This document shows, piece after piece, positions 15,925-24,634 of a stretch of DNA of 64,000 nt. A model generated the notes under the pieces. The model had not been told where the DNA came from, made no database searches, and worked only from the letters and a program-made list of their open reading frames with translations. How positions within the stretch are numbered: the stretch's first letter is position 1; each line of letters starts with the position of its first letter. This DNA is from Pedobacter kyungheensis (GTDB lineage: Bacteria; Bacteroidota; Bacteroidia; Sphingobacteriales; Sphingobacteriaceae). The translations under genes were made by a program, and so were the position numbers. The stretch spans positions 1 through 64,000 of the forward strand of contig NZ_JSYN01000013.1 in the NCBI RefSeq assembly GCF_000812965.1, read 5' to 3'.

Positions 15925-15943
15925 AAAATAAGATTTAAGCTGC

Positions 15944-16900
15944 TTAAGCCTCTACCGGATGCTCCTTTGCAGCCAGGTATCTTTCGGCATCTAGTGCAGC
16001 CATACAGCCAGAACCTGCAGCAGTTACTGCTTGTCTGTAGTACATATCCTGCACATCGCCACAAGCAAAAACACCTTCGATATTGGTTAAAGTAGAGCCC
16101 GGTTTAGTAGTTAAATAACCGGTTTCATCCATATCCAACTGTCCTTTAAAAATATCGGTATTAGGTTTATGTCCAATAGCTACAAAGAAACCTTCAACAG
16201 CGATATCAGATTCTACACCTGTTTTGTTATTGATTACTTTTACTGCTGTTACATTTTTACCGTTACCCAAAATTTCCTGCGTTTCGGTATTGTAGTGCAC
16301 TACAATATTAGGAGTTGCTAATACACGGCTAACCATGGCTTTAGAAGCTCTGAACTCGTCGCGGCGAACCAATAAATGTACTGTTTTACAAAGTTTGGCT
16401 AAGTAAGTAGCTTCTTCGGCAGCGGTATCGCCAGCACCTACAATAGCCACATCCTGACCTTTAAAGAAGAAACCATCGCACACGGCACAGGCAGAAACAC
16501 CAAAGCCATTGTATTGTTGCTCACTTGGCAAGCCCAACCATTTTGCGGTGGCACCGGTTGCAATAATTACGGTGTCGGCAGTAATGGTTTTAATTTCATC
16601 AACCACTACTTTATGTGGTGCTGAAGAAAAATCTACTGAACTTACATAACCGAAACGGATGTCAGTTCCGAAACGCTCGGCCTGCTTACGGAAATCTTCC
16701 ATCATTTCCGGTCCCATAATTCCCTGAGGGTAGCCAGGGAAGTTTTCTACATCAGTAGTTTGCGTTAACTGACCGCCGGCTTGCATACCTGTATACATAA
16801 CTGGTTTTAAATCGGCTCTGGCCGCATAAATTGCAGCAGTGTAACCAGCAGGACCAGAACCTATAATTAAACACTGAACGTGTTCGTTTTCTTGTGACAT
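15944..16900 (-). CDS. trxB: Thioredoxin-disulfide reductase
   Basis: 318 aa, the usual length. Transfers electrons from NADPH through FAD to thioredoxin. FAD-binding GSGPAGYTAAIYAARA near residue 13, the redox-active CAVC at C138/C141 (context SACAVCDGFFF), the NADPH-binding VGAGDTAAEEATYL motif and the C-terminal FAD contact GVFACGDVQD followed by QAVTAAGSGCMAA. Single gene with its own promoter and terminator. Confidence 0.97.
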   Translation of the reverse strand: MSQENEHVQCLIIGSGPAGYTAAIYAARADLKPVMYTGMQAGGQLTQTTDVENFPGYPQGIMGPEMMEDFRKQAERFGTDIRFGYVSSVDFSSAPHKVVVDEIKTITADTVIIATGATAKWLGLPSEQQYNGFGVSACAVCDGFFFKGQDVAIVGAGDTAAEEATYLAKLCKTVHLLVRRDEFRASKAMVSRVLATPNIVVHYNTETQEILGNGKNVTAVKVINNKTGVESDIAVEGFFVAIGHKPNTDIFKGQLDMDETGYLTTKPGSTLTNIEGVFACGDVQDMYYRQAVTAAGSGCMAALDAERYLAAKEHPVEA

Positions 16901-16934
16901 TATATGATGTATTTGAAATTCATTAATTGTAGCG

Positions 16935-16965
16935 CAAATCTAGTGCTTTAAATAATTGTTAACAA
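16935..16965 (-). promoter_or_regulatory. Promoter of trxB
   Basis: On the minus strand TTG (16963-16965), 20 nt, then TAGATTTG (16935-16942), an exact TAnnTTTG box, giving a leader of about 30 nt. Confidence 0.7.
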
Positions 16966-17070
16966 GCGCACATTGTCAACATAATTTACTTATTAACAGT
17001 GGGGCTGAGTGATGTGCGAAAAGCGGCTGGCGTTTGGCATTAAACTCAGGTGCTATTAATTAAAGTGGTT

Positions 17071-17289
17071 TCAGCTATTTCTAGCTGAAACTAATTGAGT
17101 AATCTTTAAGACATTATTCCCTGAAGGAACCTCATTTTTTTTAATCACTTGCTTCTTCTCCTTTGAGATACTTTTGCTTTTTAGATCCAATGTTTGTTTT
17201 CTCATTTCCTCTATAGATTTTTTGCTTTTATTTAAATTAGCCTCTTGTGCCAATTTATCCATTTCCAAGAAAGATATTTTGTAATTCAT
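17071..17289 (-). CDS. Small hypothetical protein, possible gene
   Basis: 72 aa, Lys/Ser/Glu-rich and strongly helical by composition (KSKKSIEEMRKQTLDLKSKS), with no membrane segment, cysteine or known motif. It is the only open frame in the gap 16901-17375 and is not antisense to a gene. No exact promoter or ribosome site was found before it, so it is only a candidate. It reads into the 3' side of trxB with about 170 nt between. Confidence 0.45.
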   Translation of the reverse strand: MNYKISFLEMDKLAQEANLNKSKKSIEEMRKQTLDLKSKSISKEKKQVIKKNEVPSGNNVLKITQLVSARNS

Positions 17290-17329
17290 ACTTGATTTTC
17301 AATACTGTGTACTAAAAACAAATTATTAA

Positions 17330-17373
17330 CTGTCAGGTGGTAACACCTGACAGCACTGAAAACACCTGACAGC
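17330..17373. terminator. CAGGTG hairpin after the carboxylase gene
   Basis: CTGTCAGGTG (17330-17339), loop GTAA, CACCTGACAG (17344-17353), then a second copy of CACCTGACAG at 17363-17372. It directly follows the carboxyltransferase stop and may terminate it; it shares the TCAGGT/ACCTGA core with the hairpins at 30501 and 62254. Confidence 0.55.
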
Positions 17374-17375
17374 AC

Positions 17376-19004
17376 CTAAGTCTGAATTACCCCAACATTA
17401 AACTTTTTGGTTAGCGGCGATTGGTTAGCGGCTTCAATTCCCATCGAAATGACCTTTCTGGTTTCGAGCGGATCGATAATCCCATCAACCCAAAGCCTAG
17501 ATGCCGCATAATACGGTGTAGTTTGACTATCATACTTATCGGTAATCTCTTTCAGCAATTCCGCTTCTTTTTCAGGGGTAATTACCTCGCCTTTGGCTTT
17601 TAAAGAGGCTTCCTGAATTTGCAGTAAGGTTTTAGCGGCCTGTGAGCCACCCATAACCGCAATTTTTGCAGTAGGCCAGGCATAAATTAATCTTGGATCA
17701 TAAGCTTTGCCACACATGGCATAATTACCGGCCCCATAAGAGTTCCCCAAAACAATGGTAAACTTCGGCACTACCGAATTGGCAACTGCATTAACCATCT
17801 TGGCGCCATCTTTAATAATGCCACCATGTTCAGACCGGCTTCCTACCATAAAACCGGTAACATCCTGCAGAAAAACCAAAGGGATTTTTTTCTGATTGCA
17901 ATTCATGATGAAACGGCTTGCCTTATCGGCACTATCAGAATAAATAACCCCACCAAACTGCATCTCCCCTTTTTTCGATTTAACTACTTTACGCTGATTG
18001 GCCACAATGCCAACCGCCCAGCCATCAATGCGGCCTAAACCACAAACAATGCTTTGTCCGTAGCCTTTTTTATATTCTTCAAATTCAGAACCATCAACCA
18101 GGCGGTTAATAATATCCATCATTTCATAAGGTTTATCTCTGTTTTCGGGCAAAATACCGTACAATTCTTCTTCTTTTTCTTTGGGTTTTGCTGGTGCAAT
18201 ACGATTAAAACCTGCATTTTCAGGTGTTCCCAACATACTCATGATATTGCGGATCGAATCCAGGCAAGCCTCATCATTAGGATGTTTATAATCGGTAACA
18301 CCCGAAATTTCGCAATGTGTGGTTGCGCCGCCCAGGGTTTCGTTATCTACATCTTCGCCTATAGCCGATTTAACCAAATAAGAACCTGCTAAAAATACCG
18401 AGCCTGTTTTATCTACAATCATGGCTTCATCGCTCATGATGGGCAGATAGGCACCTCCTGCTACACAAGCCCCCATAATGGCTGAGATCTGTACAATCCC
18501 CTCTCCCGACATGATCGCATTGTTACGGAACATCCTGCCGAAATGTTCTTTATCGGGAAAAATCTCATCCTGCATGGGCAGATAAACGCCTGCGCTATCA
18601 ACCAGGTAAATTACCGGTAAGCGATTTTCCATGGCAATTTCCTGTGCACGAAGGTTCTTTTTAGCCGTCATCGGAAACCAGGCACCTGCTTTTACGGTGG
18701 CATCATTAGCCACAATCATACATTGGCGGCCACTTACATAACCAATACCACAAACCACACCTGCTGCCGGGCAACCGCCTTGCTCTTTATACATTCCATC
18801 GGCTGTAAAAGCACCTACTTCTAAAAACTCGGAGTCTTTATCAATCAGGTAAGCAATACGCTCGCGGGCCAGTAACTTGCCTTTTTCTTTTTGTTTGGCT
18901 GCATTTTTTTCGCCACCGCCCTGGTATATTTTTTTGAGTCTGGTTTTCAGTTCGTACACCAACTGCTTGTTTACATCCTCATTTTTATTGAATTCGATAT
19001 TCAT
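17376..19004 (-). CDS. Acyl-CoA carboxylase carboxyltransferase (beta) subunit, methylcrotonyl-CoA type
   Basis: 542 aa, the length of biotin-dependent carboxyltransferases that move CO2 from carboxybiotin to an acyl-CoA. N-terminal half with LLARERIAYLIDKDSEFLEVG and the CoA-side loop GACVAGGAYLPIMSDEA; C-terminal half with the biotin-side loop GNSYGAGNYAMCGKAYDPR and AKIAVMGGSQAAKTL. The sequence VDSAGVYLPMQDEIFPDKEHFGR (in parts) is close to the methylcrotonyl-CoA carboxylase beta subunit of leucine degradation, but propionyl- or geranyl-CoA cannot be excluded. No alpha (biotin) subunit gene is adjacent, so the partner must be elsewhere. Confidence 0.88.
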   Translation of the reverse strand: MNIEFNKNEDVNKQLVYELKTRLKKIYQGGGEKNAAKQKEKGKLLARERIAYLIDKDSEFLEVGAFTADGMYKEQGGCPAAGVVCGIGYVSGRQCMIVANDATVKAGAWFPMTAKKNLRAQEIAMENRLPVIYLVDSAGVYLPMQDEIFPDKEHFGRMFRNNAIMSGEGIVQISAIMGACVAGGAYLPIMSDEAMIVDKTGSVFLAGSYLVKSAIGEDVDNETLGGATTHCEISGVTDYKHPNDEACLDSIRNIMSMLGTPENAGFNRIAPAKPKEKEEELYGILPENRDKPYEMMDIINRLVDGSEFEEYKKGYGQSIVCGLGRIDGWAVGIVANQRKVVKSKKGEMQFGGVIYSDSADKASRFIMNCNQKKIPLVFLQDVTGFMVGSRSEHGGIIKDGAKMVNAVANSVVPKFTIVLGNSYGAGNYAMCGKAYDPRLIYAWPTAKIAVMGGSQAAKTLLQIQEASLKAKGEVITPEKEAELLKEITDKYDSQTTPYYAASRLWVDGIIDPLETRKVISMGIEAANQSPLTKKFNVGVIQT

Positions 19005-19166
19005 GGAGGCAATTTAAATTTAATTTTATAAAAACAGTATTGACCAAATTGGTTTCTGGTATACGGCATATTTTTTACCACAGAGAAAACGGGAGAAAAC
19101 ACAAAGCATATCGAGACTGTGATTAAATTATCCGTTTAAAATGATATTTTTGGTTAAACGCCAAAA

Positions 19167-19610
19167 ATGGAACTAACCATCAATATCCCAGCATTACTTT
19201 TTCCGGCCATCAGTTTAATCATGCTGGCCTATACCAATCGGTTTCTGGCTTTGGCCAGTCTGGTAAGGAGTTTAAAATCCAAATATGAGGACGGTGATAA
19301 AAACAAGGCACTGCACGGACAGATCGAAAATCTGCGTTACCGCTTAAAACTGATCAAAAACATGCAGGCTTTTGGCGTAATCAGCTTTGCCTGCTGTCTT
19401 TTTTGTATGTTTTTTATTTATCTGAAATGGAATACTTCGGCAGAAATACTTTTTGCCTTAAGCCTTATCTTTTTCATGATTTCGTTAATCATTTCATTAA
19501 TCGAAATACAGATCAGCACCAGGGCGCTTGAGTTGGAACTGAGTAGCCTGGAAACGCATGACGATCCTTCATTTGTGGGTAGAATTAAGCAAAAATTTGA
19601 AAAAGACTAG
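19167..19610 (+). CDS. DUF2721 family membrane protein
   Basis: 147 aa. Opens with IPALLFPAISLIMLAYTNRF, the conserved DUF2721 N-terminal helix, followed by FLALASLVRSL, a charged loop (40-65) and two more hydrophobic segments (about 72-92 and 98-115), then an acidic and basic C-terminal helix. Function unknown. A TATTTTTG box lies at 19145-19152, 14 nt before the start. It converges on the lipoprotein gene with a 4-nt overlap. Confidence 0.8.
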   Translation: MELTINIPALLFPAISLIMLAYTNRFLALASLVRSLKSKYEDGDKNKALHGQIENLRYRLKLIKNMQAFGVISFACCLFCMFFIYLKWNTSAEILFALSLIFFMISLIISLIEIQISTRALELELSSLETHDDPSFVGRIKQKFEKD

Positions 19611-20155
19611 TTCTGATAAACCACACCGTTAATCACTACCTTTTTCCAGTTTCCGGGAAAGCCTTTGCCTTTTATGTATTTTACCGGATGGGGATGCCCT
19701 TTTAAGTTGGGATGATAAACCGCATCGAAAGAAAAAGTCATCTCCGTATCGCTTTTTTGAATAACGGTAACTTCATTATCGTTGTAGTCTTTGTCTCCTG
19801 TTGTGAAAAATTTATCGCCAACACTGGCATTAAAATCAGCTCTCAAAAAGATTTTCAATGGCGCATCGGGATAACTCTCAATTAGCCGATTCTTTTCATC
19901 AATCCTTAAATAAGATATTGAGATTGCATCACCTCCAATTAAAGAATAAAACTGAAAATAAGGTTTGTTATTGATCATCACTTTATCCTTAATTTCAGTA
20001 TAACTCCCGTCATTCAGGTACCACAGGTTACCCACTTGCATAGGCAAGAATGAATCGGATGGCGCTTGTTCAGTAGCCTTTTTCTTACAGGCACCGATAA
20101 AGAGTAAAGCAATCAGGGCTAAGATCAGGCTTGCGCTTAAGTAAGTTTTTTTCAT
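19607..20155 (-). CDS. Putative lipoprotein, hypothetical
   Basis: 182 aa with a clear lipoprotein signal (MKKTYLSASLILALIALL, lipobox FIGAC with Cys at 23). The mature part is beta-rich (MQVGNLWYLNDGSYTEIKD, YFQFYSLIGGDAISISYLRI in parts) and ends with a Gly/Lys-rich strand WKKVVINGVVY. No family recognised. Its last 4 nt overlap the convergent DUF2721 gene. Confidence 0.78.
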   Translation of the reverse strand: MKKTYLSASLILALIALLFIGACKKKATEQAPSDSFLPMQVGNLWYLNDGSYTEIKDKVMINNKPYFQFYSLIGGDAISISYLRIDEKNRLIESYPDAPLKIFLRADFNASVGDKFFTTGDKDYNDNEVTVIQKSDTEMTFSFDAVYHPNLKGHPHPVKYIKGKGFPGNWKKVVINGVVYQN

Positions 20156-20218
20156 GAGAAGAGTTTATTTTCCTACTCAAACGCAAGCTAGTATTAAAAC
20201 GCTACAGCAGCTAAATAT

Positions 20219-20680
20219 TTAACTTTCAAAGTGGTACAAGAAAACAACCTCACCATTAAATGCAGGCTTTTTCTGTCCTTCAATTTCCATTTCGATACCC
20301 ATATTTACCTTGGTTACGCCACGTAGGTTGATAATTGAAGCCAGTTTAGCTTTTAGCCTTACTTTACTGTTTACGGTAACTGCCTGCGCAAACCTTAAAT
20401 TTTCAATACCGTAGTTAATTTCCATTTTCAGGTTACGGATTTCGACAATCTGTTTCCATAAAAAAGGGATTAAAGAAAGGGTCAGGTAACCATGGGCAAT
20501 AGTAGCTTTAAACGGTCCTTCGTTTTGAGCACGCTCTTCATCAACGTGTATCCACTGATGATCTAAAGTAGCATCGGCAAATTTGTTAATCTGCTCTTGT
20601 GTAATGGTGTGCCATGAAGAAACGCCCAATTCCTTATCCAGGTATTGCTCAAATTCTGCGTGTGATGTAATAATTTGCAT
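20219..20680 (-). CDS. MaoC family (R)-specific enoyl-CoA hydratase-like protein
   Basis: 153 aa hot-dog fold. The hydratase signature is intact: FADATLDHQWIHVDEERA, with the catalytic Asp and His, followed by ATIAHGYLTLSLIPFL. Members hydrate trans-2-enoyl-CoA to R-3-hydroxyacyl-CoA, in polyester or fatty-acid metabolism. A single gene, so the pathway is not shown by context. Confidence 0.88.
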   Translation of the reverse strand: MQIITSHAEFEQYLDKELGVSSWHTITQEQINKFADATLDHQWIHVDEERAQNEGPFKATIAHGYLTLSLIPFLWKQIVEIRNLKMEINYGIENLRFAQAVTVNSKVRLKAKLASIINLRGVTKVNMGIEMEIEGQKKPAFNGEVVFLYHFES

Positions 20681-20730
20681 TGTTATAGTTTTAGTTCCTT
20701 TTAATAAGGTATTTCGTAATGTTTTATTTC

Positions 20731-20939
20731 TTAGTTGATGGTTATTAGTTGATGGCTAATAGTTGATAGTTAATGGCTCAATCGTTAATCCTGCTATCAA
20801 CCATGAACTATTGACTATGAACCACAAATCCCCCTCTATATCTGGGCAAATGGCTTATGGTTGATAGTTAATGACCAATTCGTAAATTCTACTATAAACA
20901 ATGAACTATTGACTATGAACCACAGACCATTAACCACCT
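20731..20939. repeat. Word-shuffled inverted repeats of the GTTGATAGTTAATGG type
   Basis: Two fold-back pairs. Left arm words TTAGTTGATGG, AGTTGATAGTTAATGG at 20731-20776 are answered by CTATCAACCATGAACTATTG at 20794-20824; a second pair is ATGGTTGATAGTTAATGACC (20857-20876 region) and CTATAAACAATGAACTATTG (20892-20937 region). Words shuffle order between copies. The same vocabulary (ACTATTGAC, TATGAACCA) is used in the tandem repeats at 1191. Confidence 0.7.
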
Positions 20940-20940
20940 G

Positions 20941-21534
20941 TTAGCTCAAATTCCTATCCCTGAACCAAACTTCGTCGGGTATGGCAGAGAAATGATCCAT
21001 CTTATCGATTAAACTTCCGGCATCGGCTTCATTAAAAACGAGATCGCGGTTGGCAGGTTTTAAAAATTTGTGCTGCACCATCATTTCCATTTGGGCAAAT
21101 AACGGATCGTAAAACCCATTAACATTTAAAACGCCTATTGGTTTATTGTGCAAACCTAACTGTAGCCAGGTAAGCACTTCAAAAAACTCTTCAAGGGTGC
21201 CGAAACCGCCAGGCAAAATCACAAATCCATCGCTTAAATCGGCCATTTTTTGTTTCCGCTGGTGCATATTTTCAGTTACTATCATTTCGGTTACACCGGT
21301 ATGCCCCACCTCTTTATCCATTAAAAACTGCGGAATTACGCCAATAACCTCGCCACCTGCGTCGAGTACATCGTTAGCCAACACACCCATTATTCCTACA
21401 CTTCCTCCTCCGTAAACCAACTTGATTTCCTGTTTCACAAGTGTTTCGGCCAATTGTTTTATCGCATTGCGCACTTGTAAATCGCCATTAAAATTGGAAC
21501 CACAATACACGCAAACCGCTTTAAGCTTATTCAT
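20941..21534 (-). CDS. LOG family protein (TIGR00730 Rossmann fold), cytokinin-riboside phosphoribohydrolase type
   Basis: 197 aa. Hydrolyses nucleoside 5'-monophosphates to free base and ribose 5-phosphate. The nucleotide-binding motif PGGFGTLEE is at 108-116 and the preceding MHQRKQKM with its conserved Arg at 90-97; the N-terminus CVYCGSNFNG and YGGGSVGIMG are typical of the family. In bacteria outside plants' associates the physiological substrate is usually AMP. No partner genes. Confidence 0.92.
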   Translation of the reverse strand: MNKLKAVCVYCGSNFNGDLQVRNAIKQLAETLVKQEIKLVYGGGSVGIMGVLANDVLDAGGEVIGVIPQFLMDKEVGHTGVTEMIVTENMHQRKQKMADLSDGFVILPGGFGTLEEFFEVLTWLQLGLHNKPIGVLNVNGFYDPLFAQMEMMVQHKFLKPANRDLVFNEADAGSLIDKMDHFSAIPDEVWFRDRNLS

Positions 21535-21695
21535 TTAGTTTAAATTTTACCGAAGTTAAGTTTTTCTATACGCGCTGTAAAGTTTAGTTCTTCACAAAAT
21601 CCTTTTAGGAGAAGCTTTACAGCCATTAAAACAATGATATATAAAAAGCTGCGCTTTGCAAAATATTATGCAGCATTATATAGATATAAAACAAA

Positions 21696-21721
21696 AAAGC
21701 GCCGGATAAACCGACGCCTTT
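21696..21721 (-). terminator. Terminator of the TonB receptor gene
   Basis: On the minus strand AAAGGCGTCGG, loop TTTAT, CCGGCGCTTTTTT; an 8-bp GC stem including two G-T pairs, followed by a T run, about 25 nt after the stop. Confidence 0.7.
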
Positions 21722-21745
21722 AACCAAATATAAGAGAGAAAAGAT

Positions 21746-24331
21746 TTAATTTGAGAATGCATACCGTAAGGTTGCACCGTAAGTTCTCGGATCGCCAAGT
21801 ACCCCTGCGTACAAGCCAGAGTTACCTGCAGCAGCCTGTAATTGCTCAAAGTAATTTCTGTTACCAATGTTTCTGCTCCAAACAAATACCGAAAACTTAT
21901 CCGATTTAAAGCCTAAACGCGCATTAAACAATCCATATCCTTTAACCACTAACACGTTTGATGGTGTTGGGTTTGAAGAATAGTCTGAACGGTAGCTGGC
22001 ATCGGCAGCAATAAAGAACCTACCTGCTTTAGTAGCTAAAGTTCCCGGAAGGCTAAATTCTGATCCACCAGAGATATTCCATTTTGAGATACCTGGTAAC
22101 CTGCCACCCGATGCATCTTTAAAGGCTACCTGCGTTGCAGTACCGTTAATAATTTCGGTATGACCGGTTTCCTCTAAAGGCAGTGGTGCATTAGTAAATT
22201 TCACATATTTACCATCTAAATAAGCTACAGCGGCATTAAGTGTTAAAAATCTTTCCAGCTGATAGGTACCATCAATTTCCAGTCCTTTTACATTAACTTT
22301 TTCTGCATTGGCCAGGTAGCCCCTGTTTACCCCTAACTGTGGCGATTGCACATTGGTTTGGTAATCTTTAATATCGGTATCAAAAGCAGTAACATTTAAT
22401 AATCCACCTCTAACCGGGCGGGTTTTTAAACCCAATTCGTAATGCTGAACATATTCAGGTTTAACTACGGCAACTGATAAATCTGCGGCACCAGTTGAAG
22501 TAGTTGGTAAACCGCCTACGTTAACGCCCACTGGTTTGTATGCGGTAGAAAAAGTACCATAAACATTCAGGTTGGCATTAGGACGATAAGAAACGGTTAA
22601 GTTACCCGATAAATTATTGTTATCTACATTGGTAGTAAACTGCTGGTTGCTATAAACGGCAGCCTTTAGCGCTAATAAAGCAGCATCGGTAGTTTGTAAA
22701 CCGCCATAAGTTACCCTATCATAGTCTACATCTTTCTTATCGTAAGTATACCTTAGTCCAGGTAATACGTGAAAATGCGTTAAAAACTCCCAGTCAACCT
22801 GCGCAAAAACTGCAGCACTTAAGGATTTGATGGTCGAATTGGTTTTAATACCGTAACCATCCAACAAGCCTGGGGTCGAATATAAAGCCTGACTACCGGT
22901 ATTACTGGTTTGAACAAAACGCCATTGATCTTTACCAACTTCTTCAGTTTGCGCCAGGCCTTTTAAGTTTTGGGCCAATGCAAATACACCAACTACACCA
23001 CTTAATTTATCGGTAATGTTACCGGCATATCTTACCTCCTGCGAATACTGATCGTGACGCGAGTTACCCTGCGACTTGGTTAAGGCCGCTAATTCAGAGA
23101 AGTCGCGATCGTTGGTTGGATCCCAGTTCCAGAATCTCCACGCAGTGGTAGAGGTTAGGGTTCCGTTACCAATTTTATAATCAACGTTTAAAGATATACC
23201 ACCAATTGACTGATTGTGTCTCCATGGTGTGTTGGTATTGATTTCTCTCGAAAAAGGATCAATTTTAGGTTGCTGATAACCTAAATCGGAAACAATTTTA
23301 GCATATTGACGGTAAGCGCTTCTTTCGGTAGTGGCCACACCTGCAATTACCAATGGATAACCGGCAGGATGTTGAACACTTACATCGCCACTTAATAAGA
23401 TCTTTAACCTGTCTGAAGGTGTGTAGTATAACTGACTTTTAAAACCCAGGTTGTTTTGTCCGCTGTATTTTCGTTCCTCTCTGGTATTCCAGATGGTACC
23501 ATCGCGTTGTGTACCTGAAATAGAGATTTTTGCCGCCAGATTTTTAGCTAAACCACCCGAAACAGAGGTTTTAGCTTGCAGGAAATTATAGTTACCCACG
23601 CTGAGTTCTACTTTAGCACTGGGTGTTTGTGTAGGTTTGGTAGTAGTAATGTTAAATGCACCTGCTGTAGTATTTTTACCAAATAAAGTACCCTGCGGAC
23701 CGCGGATTACCTCTATCTGCTCGATATCCAGAAAATCGGTTGAAGTAGCAGCCGGACGGGCGTGATAAACCCCATCTACATAAAAACCTACCCCCGGGTC
23801 GATACCATCGTTGGTTAAACCAAATGTTGAGCCCAATCCGCGGATATTCAAAGTAGTATTTCTGGCGTTTGAAGCATATAACTGAACTGAAGGCACCAGC
23901 TCTTTTAAACGGTTAACATTAAAAGCACCCGAATTTTCGGCAGCCTGCCCACCAATAACCGTAATCGGGATTGGCACATCCTGCAGCACTTCCGAGCGTC
24001 TTCTTGAGGTTACTACAATTTCGTCTAACAGGTCACTTTCAACCAGTACCAGTTCAATTGGTGTATCCTGTAATTTTATAATTTGAAAATCCTGAGGTTT
24101 ATAGCCTACTGAGCTCACCTGGATGTAAAAAGGAAGTTCTTGTTTGGCATTGATGCTGAAAGCACCATTTTCGTCGGCAACAACAGCTGTGTTTGTGCCT
24201 CTGATCTTTACTGTTGCATGTGGTATTTTGGCACCATTAGCTCCTTTTATAATCCCGGTTACCGGGCTCTGAGCAAAAATGGCTCCCGTTATAAGTAGTA
24301 AGAAAAAGATTATTGGAAAGCTTTTTTTCAT
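21746..24331 (-). CDS. TonB-dependent receptor with carboxypeptidase-like N-terminal domain
   Basis: 861 aa outer-membrane transporter. Signal peptide 1-20 (ITGAIFAQ), carboxypeptidase-regulatory-like domain (about 24-105, GIIKGANGAKIPHATVKIRG), TonB-box-like ESDLLDEIVVTSRRRSEVLQ, plug with PIPITVIGGQAAENSGAFNV and IDPGVGFYVDGVYHARPAAT, DIEQIEVIRGPQGTLFGKNT, then the barrel to a C-terminal YAFSN. The plug and barrel motifs (YVDGVYHARP, GPQGTLFGKNTTAGAFN) resemble receptors for siderophores or aromatic compounds of the proteobacterial type rather than SusC. No SusD gene is adjacent, so sugar uptake is unlikely; the ligand is unknown. Confidence 0.9.
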   Translation of the reverse strand: MKKSFPIIFFLLLITGAIFAQSPVTGIIKGANGAKIPHATVKIRGTNTAVVADENGAFSINAKQELPFYIQVSSVGYKPQDFQIIKLQDTPIELVLVESDLLDEIVVTSRRRSEVLQDVPIPITVIGGQAAENSGAFNVNRLKELVPSVQLYASNARNTTLNIRGLGSTFGLTNDGIDPGVGFYVDGVYHARPAATSTDFLDIEQIEVIRGPQGTLFGKNTTAGAFNITTTKPTQTPSAKVELSVGNYNFLQAKTSVSGGLAKNLAAKISISGTQRDGTIWNTREERKYSGQNNLGFKSQLYYTPSDRLKILLSGDVSVQHPAGYPLVIAGVATTERSAYRQYAKIVSDLGYQQPKIDPFSREINTNTPWRHNQSIGGISLNVDYKIGNGTLTSTTAWRFWNWDPTNDRDFSELAALTKSQGNSRHDQYSQEVRYAGNITDKLSGVVGVFALAQNLKGLAQTEEVGKDQWRFVQTSNTGSQALYSTPGLLDGYGIKTNSTIKSLSAAVFAQVDWEFLTHFHVLPGLRYTYDKKDVDYDRVTYGGLQTTDAALLALKAAVYSNQQFTTNVDNNNLSGNLTVSYRPNANLNVYGTFSTAYKPVGVNVGGLPTTSTGAADLSVAVVKPEYVQHYELGLKTRPVRGGLLNVTAFDTDIKDYQTNVQSPQLGVNRGYLANAEKVNVKGLEIDGTYQLERFLTLNAAVAYLDGKYVKFTNAPLPLEETGHTEIINGTATQVAFKDASGGRLPGISKWNISGGSEFSLPGTLATKAGRFFIAADASYRSDYSSNPTPSNVLVVKGYGLFNARLGFKSDKFSVFVWSRNIGNRNYFEQLQAAAGNSGLYAGVLGDPRTYGATLRYAFSN

Positions 24332-24462
24332 GATTGGTTATTCGTATTTATTTTAATTATTGTTGACTAGTTATGCGTTCGATGGTATTTGACTGGTATT
24401 GAAAAATAGCTGCAACAGCAATATGAACGTGGTTTTTGTTTGGTTTTCATTTTAATTTATAT

Positions 24463-24478
24463 TAAATCTATAGATTTA
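24463..24478. promoter_or_regulatory. 16-bp perfect palindrome at the predicted start of the receptor transcript
   Basis: TAAATCTATAGATTTA lies just downstream of the -7 box of the receptor promoter, about where transcription should begin, an operator position. No regulator can be named. Confidence 0.45.
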
Positions 24479-24483
24479 GTCGA

Positions 24484-24513
24484 CAAATATATTAAAAAAA
24501 TACAGCTGCCAAA
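24484..24513 (-). promoter_or_regulatory. Promoter of the TonB receptor gene
   Basis: On the minus strand TTTG (24510-24513), 18 nt, then TATATTTG (24484-24491). The leader would be about 145 nt. The rest of the gap 24332-24634 holds the guaB terminator and AT-rich sequence without a gene. Confidence 0.65.
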
Positions 24514-24582
24514 TTTTATTTTGTAATTTTTATTTTTTTAACCCTTGCAGGTTTCAAAAATCTGCGGGGGTAGCGCACAAAA

Positions 24583-24613
24583 AAACGGGGCGATCATTAC
24601 TGACGCCCCGTTT
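24583..24613 (-). terminator. Terminator of guaB
   Basis: AAACGGGGCG (24583-24592) and CGCCCCGTTT (24604-24613), a 10-bp GC-rich stem flanked by A and T runs, about 20 nt after the guaB stop. Confidence 0.85.
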
Positions 24614-24634
24614 AATTTCTCTATTTAACTTAGC

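Noticed and set aside
18054..18392. 112-codon frame opposite the carboxyltransferase gene
   Set aside because: Antisense of a confidently identified gene, Phe/Cys-rich and signal-free.
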